Assembly (NCBI GenBank): GCA_013365365.1
Contig: JABVXU010000696.1
Coordinates: 1 to 25,548, forward strand
Reading direction: 5' to 3'
Length of the DNA: 25,548 nt
From: Cruorifilaria tuberocauda
Taxonomy: Eukaryota > Nematoda > Chromadorea > Rhabditida > Onchocercidae
Shown here: positions 20,299 through 25,548 of the stretch, piece by piece
How positions within the stretch are numbered: the first letter of the stretch is position 1
Layout of the letters: the number at the start of each line of letters is the position of its first letter
Program-made: the position numbers and the translations under genes
The notes under the pieces: generated by a model
Told to the model about the DNA's origin: nothing
Seen by the model: only the letters and a program-made list of their open reading frames with translations
Database searches by the model: none

Positions 20299-21170
20299 GT
20301 AAGTTCATTTTTTAATTGTATAAATGTGATAAAGTACGAGTATCGATTATCTTAGTGAGATGCAAGATGAAATAATTGCTTTAGAAACATGAGAAAAGAT
20401 GTATGATATGAATTATTTTTCAAGCAAACTTTCATCTGATCACAAATAGTTTCCTAATAAAATGAACGAAATCCCAATAATCCCAATAATGTCCCAATAA
20501 TGGAGGAAGATGGACACGGATGGGTTTCGATCATTTCGACCCATTTCACTTGCCAGAAGTGGAAAGCCTGCCTCCGGAGATATTAATCGAGCTGGATACG
20601 GACCGTATACGGTGACAAGGAGCGCTGAAGGTTCAACGGCGATAAGTAAATTTTAATTTGTTTTATTAGTGCATTGAAATTTTACAAATGATTCTAATGG
20701 GGAAAAAGATCAAATTATAAACAATGTCATTCTCCATCACTGTATATTAAGATATTGTTCTATAATATTATCAAATGATTGTAGTCATTATCTCTATATC
20801 AGTGTTCTTATCATATTGCTAATTTATTTTCCACATCCCCTTCTTTGTTATCTGTCATATGTAATCTGCATTTCTATAATCTACCTTGGCGCCATTCGCG
20901 CCTACATATTAGGTCTTCTCATTCTCACCAAAATTTAGACTTTGGCTCGGTTTAGCTGGCTTGGCTGGTTAGGTGGACTTCCTTCCTCCTTTCCAAAAAC
21001 CACAAACAGTTGTCTCAGAGCTCCTCCAAAAACTACTGGCCCGACATTGACTTCCACGACAGGTGCTGAGTGAAGGAAGATTCTTCTCACCGACAAGAAA
21101 AGTTGCATGGATCGTCAATCTCACATTTCTTCATGTAGGCAACTTAACTTCATTAAAAATAAATCAAACA
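20299..21170 (+). other. Copy 1 region after exon B, with exon C remnant
   Basis: The segment at about 20510-20611 aligns with exon C of copy 2 (23437 on) but lacks its long T-rich acceptor. In its place are three TCCCAATAA units (20472-20500). The best frame there reads RMGFDHFDPFHLPEVE and runs to a GTGACA donor-like site at 20612; an alternative frame reads SGKPASGDINRAGYGPYTV. Further on, 20930-21160 is less AT-rich, with an acceptor-like CACGACAG at about 21060 and a conserved donor-like CAT|GTAGGC. I do not recognise the peptide. Confidence 0.35.
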
Positions 21171-21454
21171 AGCAAGTAGAAGTAATCTAAAAAATTATCC
21201 ATCAGTTAAGTAAACAATAAAGTAAATAAAAAATGAAAGACTGAGACGAAAGCATGCAGTAAGTAAAGTGCGTGAAAACGAGATGTACGTCCACGCGGCA
21301 GATAGATCGCGTGGAAAATAGACAACCAATTATTTAAGTAACGATTACTTACTTCTTCAACAGAAGATTCACGGAACGGTAGATGAATTGTTAATTGTTT
21401 TATATGATTTGTAATAATGCAGATTTTGGGGCTATTTTTTATAAGAAACTTCAT
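21171..21454. other. Spacer between the two duplicate copies
   Basis: Not matched in the other copy. It has a stretch with more G and C at 21255-21320 but no recognisable gene. The minus-strand open frame at 21206-21490 crosses the duplication boundary and is not conserved in copy 1. Confidence 0.35.
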
Positions 21455-21583
21455 AATAGAAATTAACAATTCCTTTATCATAATTATCAATTATCTGAAA
21501 ATGATATGGGAATAATTTTGATACTATGAAGTTTCCTTGTGATACAAATTACAACTCTTATCTTTTTAATCAATTTCCTGCAG

Positions 21584-21625
21584 CAAACTTTCCATAAGAA
21601 ATATTTAAGAGATTTATTAATATAA
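21584..21625 (+). CDS. Conserved short exon-like tract (copy 2)
   Basis: After TTTCCTGCAG. Same 13-residue peptide and stop as at 18055-18096, with one synonymous difference. It could be a small terminal exon or a conserved noncoding element. Confidence 0.25.
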   Translation, partial: QTFHKKYLRDLLI

Positions 21626-21639
21626 GAATTTCGAGTAGT

Positions 21640-22457
21640 TAATTTAATAGAAAATACGTTTACTCTCAAAATTTAAATCGGAAGATTGAAAAAAAATATC
21701 TTGCATAATTTCTAAAAGTTTGCTGATAAATTATTATCAAAAGAAAATATAATCATTTTTCTTGACTTTTTTTGCATGACCTGTTTTCTCCGTTTCACTT
21801 CACTTTTCTCTCATAATCCATAATCTATAAAAGTGTAGATGATAAATCTTATCATTGAGCACTATATAATTTGAACTAGAAAGGTGAAGCTCGATGATAA
21901 TATTCAGCAATTTCATTATCAGGAGGAGGTTATACCTTCAATAATTAATAGCTATATAACTTCTTTAACACTTGTACTTTTTATTAGCTTCAATTATTCC
22001 TAGAAAATTAGGAGAATAATGTATTTATTGAATTATTTACTAAATCATTTTGTGGCGTATACTTCAGAATTTTGTTTTGAGTTTATTTGTTTTGTTAACT
22101 TATATTAATATGCTTGCTTTAATTAATCGTGATTCAATTCTTTAGCACATTCATTTCACTTCTGCGCATTGCATACTTTCTGTTAATTTTACTTTTTTTA
22201 CAAATTCTTAATTGTTTAAACTTTCCGTATGCATTTTTAAATCTTTTCTTCTAGTTTATTTGTTTATTTCGTATTTTATTTTAATTTAAATTTATTTAAT
22301 CAAATTAATTATCTACTTCATTTACTGATGCGGTTACTCTATATTGATAACTGTATTTCTACTGTATTTTAGTTTTCTTATGCAAATGAATTCAACTAAT
22401 AATCGCTTTAATCCTTTTATTTTTAAATTGATGTACAACATCTCACTTTATTTTCAG
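21640..22457. other. Copy 2 noncoding block upstream of exon A
   Basis: Alignable with copy 1 upstream DNA (about 18110-19587) but roughly 600 bases shorter: the copy 1 stretch from about 18830 to 19440 has no counterpart. No gene recognised. Confidence 0.5.
21826..21832 (+). promoter_or_regulatory. TATA-like motif conserved between duplicates (copy 2)
   Basis: TATAAAA after a CT-rich block, followed by GATAAATCTTATC. Counterpart of 18330-18336. Confidence 0.2.
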
Positions 22458-23857
22458 TTATCGCCTTAATGAAGTGTCAACTACAAATCACGATTTTGGC
22501 CGGGATCTACTAAGCTTCGCAAATTTGAAAAGGTAAAAAGAAATCGAATCACTTTCAAACAATGTGGCAAATATAGTAAGTTTTTTGATTTGGAGTATTT
22601 ATACTTTAATTAATTTATGCCCATATATTATGGTTTTTATGGTCTCTAATAAATCTAAATCTATTATTATGGTATGCAAATCATTGCTGATTTTTATATT
22701 ATTTTTTGCAAAAAGGTTTAATTTCGTGTATTGAGATGGCTACGACTGACAAATTTTTAACGAAACTGTTAGTGCAATATTCATGATCATAATCACTATC
22801 AGTTTACTTTTATTTCCTAATCTGTATAAAAATGGAATTAGATTTACCGTTAGTTAACCAATTTTTTAAGATTAACAATCTAAGCGCGAGATTGGAGCGA
22901 TGTGAATGTGAAGCTCACGATGATAAAGTCGTGAACCTTCCACCGTCGACAGGAACTTCCGGAGCGCGAGGAAGATGTCGAGGACGATGGACTCGCGCTC
23001 AACCTCCTCCTCCAAGAAGAAATGGAAGAACCAGTAACGGCACTGGTTCAGGAGGAGGAGGAGATGGTGGAAGGGTGACTGGTACCACATCAGCAATACC
23101 TCAATGAGGAAAAGGAAGATGTGGTACCGAGAGCGCCAGTAGTGCTCCTGGAATGCAGAAGCGTGGAGATCTTCTGTACGATTATACTATAAATTTAAAC
23201 TTTTTAAACTGTATAAATATGATTAGATATGCTAGTATTTTAGTGTAAAATGCACAATTAAACTCAATGCTTTAAAAACAAAAGATATTTGTCTTTTTTA
23301 TAATCCGATTTTATAATTTGACTCATTTTACAATTTTAAATCTGAATTATTTATAACACAGTTCCATCTGATCATAAATAGCCTCCCAAGTAAATCAACA
23401 AAGTGGATGAGAAATGGAGTGACAGTTTTTTTTCAGGCATTTCGGGATCATTCGAGTCCAGTTATAGAGGAAGGACACCGAACTAGTCCGGTGAAGTCTA
23501 GAAGAATGCGAATCTACATCCCCAAATTCCACGTACGGAGTGGTGAGTTTAACTTTGCTACTGTCACTTAGATTATGAATGAATCTTTTGAACTGTTTTT
23601 ACTGATAATAACGTTTATTGAAACAAATGCAGCGCTTTCAATACATTAAATTTATTTCAGGCTTCTGCGACAAATTCAAAGAATCTGCGACGAATTCGAG
23701 TGATCATACCAACTTACAGCAGGACTGCTCCATTGAGCGAACAGTAGCAAGACCCATTTTCGCTACTATTTATTTAGAATTTAGAGTGATGTCCGAAAGC
23801 TGCAATGGCTATATGAATGGAGAGTTGCGAAACGGAGACGACTGGAATTGGTGGTAG
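22458..23857 (+). pseudogene. Copy 2 of the unrecognised acidic-protein gene; disrupted in exons A and B, with exons C and D
   Basis: Exon A (22458-22575) aligns with copy 1 (DFGRDLLSFANLKR against CFGRNLPMFADLNE) but has TAA at 22534 and lacks about nine codons present in copy 1. Exon B (22871-23175) starts INNLSARLERCE. It then shifts frame before 22953, relative to the acidic frame shared with copy 1 (LLLQEEMEEPVTALVQEEEE), which has TGA at 23076-23078. Exon C (23437-23542) follows a strong acceptor (T8CAG) and ends in phase 1. Exon D (23661-23857) starts in the matching phase, contains FCDKFKESATNSSDHTN and closes with GDDWNWW and TAG. The stops suggest a pseudogene in exons A and B, but exons C and D are open, so a shortened or differently spliced gene remains possible. 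Confidence 0.45.
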
Positions 23858-24534
23858 AATGGATAAAGCTGAACATACTGCATTGCTGGCAGGTGCAGTT
23901 TCTTCTTTCAATATTATCTTAAATATATTAATTGATATATTAATTTAAAAAGAAGTCTATCCATGCCATCAAAGGAAAGAGAAGTTGTATGCAGCCATCC
24001 TCTTCAAACTTCATTCTCCATCTCGGTTTAACATCTCTTCACGTAGGTAATCTAACTTAATTTCTAATTTCCAGCTAATCTCGGTATTTTTGTTTTGTGG
24101 TTTTCTTCTTGCATTTGTTGTTTGTTGTTACTAATTGAGCAATTTGAATTACTAATTCATCCAAATGATTCATTGATTTTGAAAAATCATAGTGAAACCT
24201 TTGATATAGTTAATTTCTTGTTTATTCCTCGTAGATATTTTTTGCTCGTTAATTTTTGAAGTATTCTGATAAATTTGAGGTGTTGTAGAAATGATACGAT
24301 AATTCAGTTGTTTCATTTTCTTGTGTTTTTTGCTTTCTTGTTTTTAACATCTTTCTTTATTTTTGATTAAAAAGCGAAAAAATCAATACAGAAAAATGAA
24401 ATTACTCTGTAGTATGAAATTATTTGTATAATTTTATATCGCTGTGGAATTATTATTTATGTTAAGGAAATTGTATAATAAAACGTTGATACATGTCTTT
24501 TTATTGTTGGATATCAGTTGCTAAGAATATCATT
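23858..24534. other. End of copy 2 and AT-rich spacer
   Basis: The last homology with copy 1 lies at about 24010-24065. After that, AT-rich DNA with no recognised gene. The sequence at 23955-24043 stays open (SIHAIKGKRSCMQP...) up to a donor-like CAC|GTAGGT, in the position of the conserved copy 1 site. Confidence 0.35.
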
Positions 24535-24619
24535 TAAGACCAAAATGACTCAAAAATTTAAAACTGTGGCTGAAATTTGCATCACTTACAACTTTACAAT
24601 AACTATGTGTGTTATGGAA

Positions 24620-25285
24620 GTTTGTTCGGGCACCAGAAATTTGTTGTGGAAGTTTGCTTGAGTTGTCGATTTGATTTTTGACACGAACCAACGTAATGCT
24701 TTATTCAGTAGAAAATTCTGATTACAGCAACCCAGTCAAAAGGGTACTTGAGGAGTGATTTTTCGATGATTTTTGATAGGATAACGCTCATCATCAAATA
24801 ATAGAGCAGGGAGCAACTTTTACAATGGTGAACTGATATGGCGTAAAGAGTCAAAGTCATAGCAGATATGAGTTAATTGAGACAATTGAAATGAGGATTG
24901 TGTAAAGGATTAGTCCTCCAACATCCCTTAAAGATGATGATAAACAGTAGCTAATTAAGCATCAGTCATCCTTTAAAGATAATGATGAAATAATGAAGTG
25001 AAATGATAATGATTTGAGATAGAAGAAAGCATAGGATCTGCTGTAACTAAGCATATCTATGCAGAGATTTCCTGACATATAATTTCATCGTCTTGGATTT
25101 AACATTTTCCTTCTAGGCGAGTTGCATTTGACTGCCAATGGATAAATGATGAAATATGACAAATACAAAACGGTTTTTATGATGAATCTAACTAAAGGCA
25201 GCATTAAACTTCCTTAATCTTATAACTAATGATGAATTGCTGAGAAGAATTTGAATACTCGAATTTCCCGACAATGCTTACAGTT
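24620..25285. other. Sequence inserted between the halves of the exon 5 duplicate
   Basis: Absent from the source copy. Contains a near-repeat of TTGTGGAAGTTTGCT (about 24612 and 24644) and a pair of 21-base repeats (24922 and 24967). No terminal inverted repeats, target-site duplication or transposase frame could be made out, so its nature is open. Confidence 0.4.
24922..24987. repeat. Two-unit tandem repeat, period 45
   Basis: CATCCCTTAAAGATGATGAT at 24922 recurs as CATCCTTTAAAGATAATGAT at 24967, two mismatches in 20. Confidence 0.6.
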
Positions 25286-25548
25286 TGCCACCGCACGCAT
25301 TTGGTTCAAGCATACTATGTCGTTTCATAGTGCAACACCAACAGTTCGTAAATCAACAGGTTTATTAAGTAATAATGAATTTCAAACAAATAGAATGAGT
25401 ACAAGTGAACAATAATTTTCATCGATTTTTTGATATCTATTCTTTCATCTTGCAAAAAATATAAGACATACCAGTACCAGTGAATTTCTAACTTCTTGAA
25501 ATTCAATAACTAAAGCTGATATTCAGACAGTGTAATATAGTGTTACTA

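Larger units (their letters stand above)
17930..21170 (+). repeat. Tandem segmental duplication, copy 1
   Basis: Matches 21455-24065 in direct orientation and in the same order: an upstream block from GAAATCAACAATTCCTTTAT, a conserved short exon-like tract, a TATA-like block, exon A, exon B, remnants of exon C, and an end block around CTTCATGTAGGCAACTTAAC. Divergence is moderate and uneven, with many indels in noncoding parts. The exon A starts are 2870 bases apart. Copy 1 is about 600 bases longer than copy 2. Confidence 0.82.
21455..24065 (+). repeat. Tandem segmental duplication, copy 2
   Basis: Direct-orientation counterpart of 17930-21170. Particularly close blocks are ACAATTCCTTTATCATAATT (from about 21466), the 42-base tract at 21584, the TATA-like block near 21826, the acceptor region of exon A (TTTATTTTCAG, 22447-22457) and the end block around CTTCACGTAGGTAATCTAAC. 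Confidence 0.82.
24535..25548 (+). pseudogene. Broken duplicate of RING-gene exon 5 and its introns, interrupted by about 660 bases
   Basis: 24535-24615 matches 11870-11945, but the acceptor TTTACAG has become TTTACAA. 25288-25548 matches 11947-12291, nearly identically over the last ~130 bases. The exon part has lost 7 bases against the source (after GGTTCAAGCATAC), which shifts the frame. About 70 intronic bases between two similar AAGTRAACRATAATTT units are missing. Similarity continues to the last base of the window, so more of the duplicate may lie beyond it. Confidence 0.8.

Noticed and set aside
20025..20308. Two minus-strand open frames rich in Leu and Pro opposite exon B
   Set aside because: They mirror the GAG-rich + strand exon. 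Splice sites and in-frame indels between copies support the + strand acidic frame.
20880..21060. tRNA-like or other RNA gene in the GC-richer segment with GGCTTGGCTGGTTAGG
   Set aside because: No cloverleaf arms, T-loop or promoter boxes could be drawn.
22832..23107. Arg/Gly-rich 91-residue frame in copy 2 as an intact gene
   Set aside because: Its first half is genuine exon B, but after about 22950 it leaves the frame conserved with copy 1; it also starts at an ATG in the presumed intron before the acceptor at 22870.
24620..25285. Terminal inverted repeats of a DNA transposon at the ends of the insert
   Set aside because: Only a weak CGGG...AAAT resemblance between the ends, too short and gapped to call, and no target-site duplication.
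1..25548. CRISPR array, bacterial operon, phage or Wolbachia insert
   Set aside because: No regularly spaced repeats, no long uninterrupted bacterial-type coding frames and no ribosome binding sites; genes are split by spliceosomal introns.

Overview
The window looks like nuclear DNA of a nematode, possibly a spirurid or filarial species. It is strongly AT-rich with long introns. The 3' splice sites are short nematode-type ones (TTTTCAG, TTTCAG, TTTTAG), and there are no prokaryotic signals. The species cannot be fixed from the sequence.

The best-supported gene is on the + strand and ends at 15867. Eight exons from 10190 to 15867 join in matching phase and encode 383 residues from the ATG at 10207. 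The protein has an N-terminal UBA domain of the kind found in inhibitor-of-apoptosis (IAP) proteins, a long coiled coil and a C-terminal IAP/LRSAM1-type C3HC4 RING. It is a probable RING E3 ubiquitin ligase without BIR domains. Two further exon-like segments (210-395 and 3625-3781) lie upstream. They can be joined in phase across a 6.4 kb intron, but they could equally be the 3' end of another gene, because exon 2 can read on to a stop followed by AATAAA.

The introns are mostly low-complexity AT-rich DNA with simple-sequence islands: a strand-asymmetric CA/CAYAC tract at about 6424-6805, pyrimidine and purine runs, and TTATC (GATA-type) clusters. Two islands of higher complexity in the 6.4 kb intron, one with a perfect 5' splice site at 5969, could be regulatory DNA or an alternative first exon.

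From about 17930 to 24065 there is a diverged tandem duplication: copy 1 at 17930-21170, copy 2 at 21455-24065, offset about 2.9 kb. Each copy carries an upstream block with a TATA-like motif and short coding exons, one of them a GC-rich exon for an acidic protein I do not recognise. In copies 1 and 2 the indels through the acidic part of that exon are multiples of three, so it was probably coding while they diverged. Copy 1 stays open over two exons but lacks a good acceptor for the next one. Copy 2 carries two in-frame stops and a frameshift.

The last kilobase (24535-25548) is a broken copy of exon 5 of the RING gene with its flanking introns (11870-12291), split by about 660 bp of unrelated DNA. 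The RING gene has therefore been partly duplicated downstream, and this copy runs off the end of the window.

I found no CRISPR array, operon, tRNA, rRNA or intact transposon.
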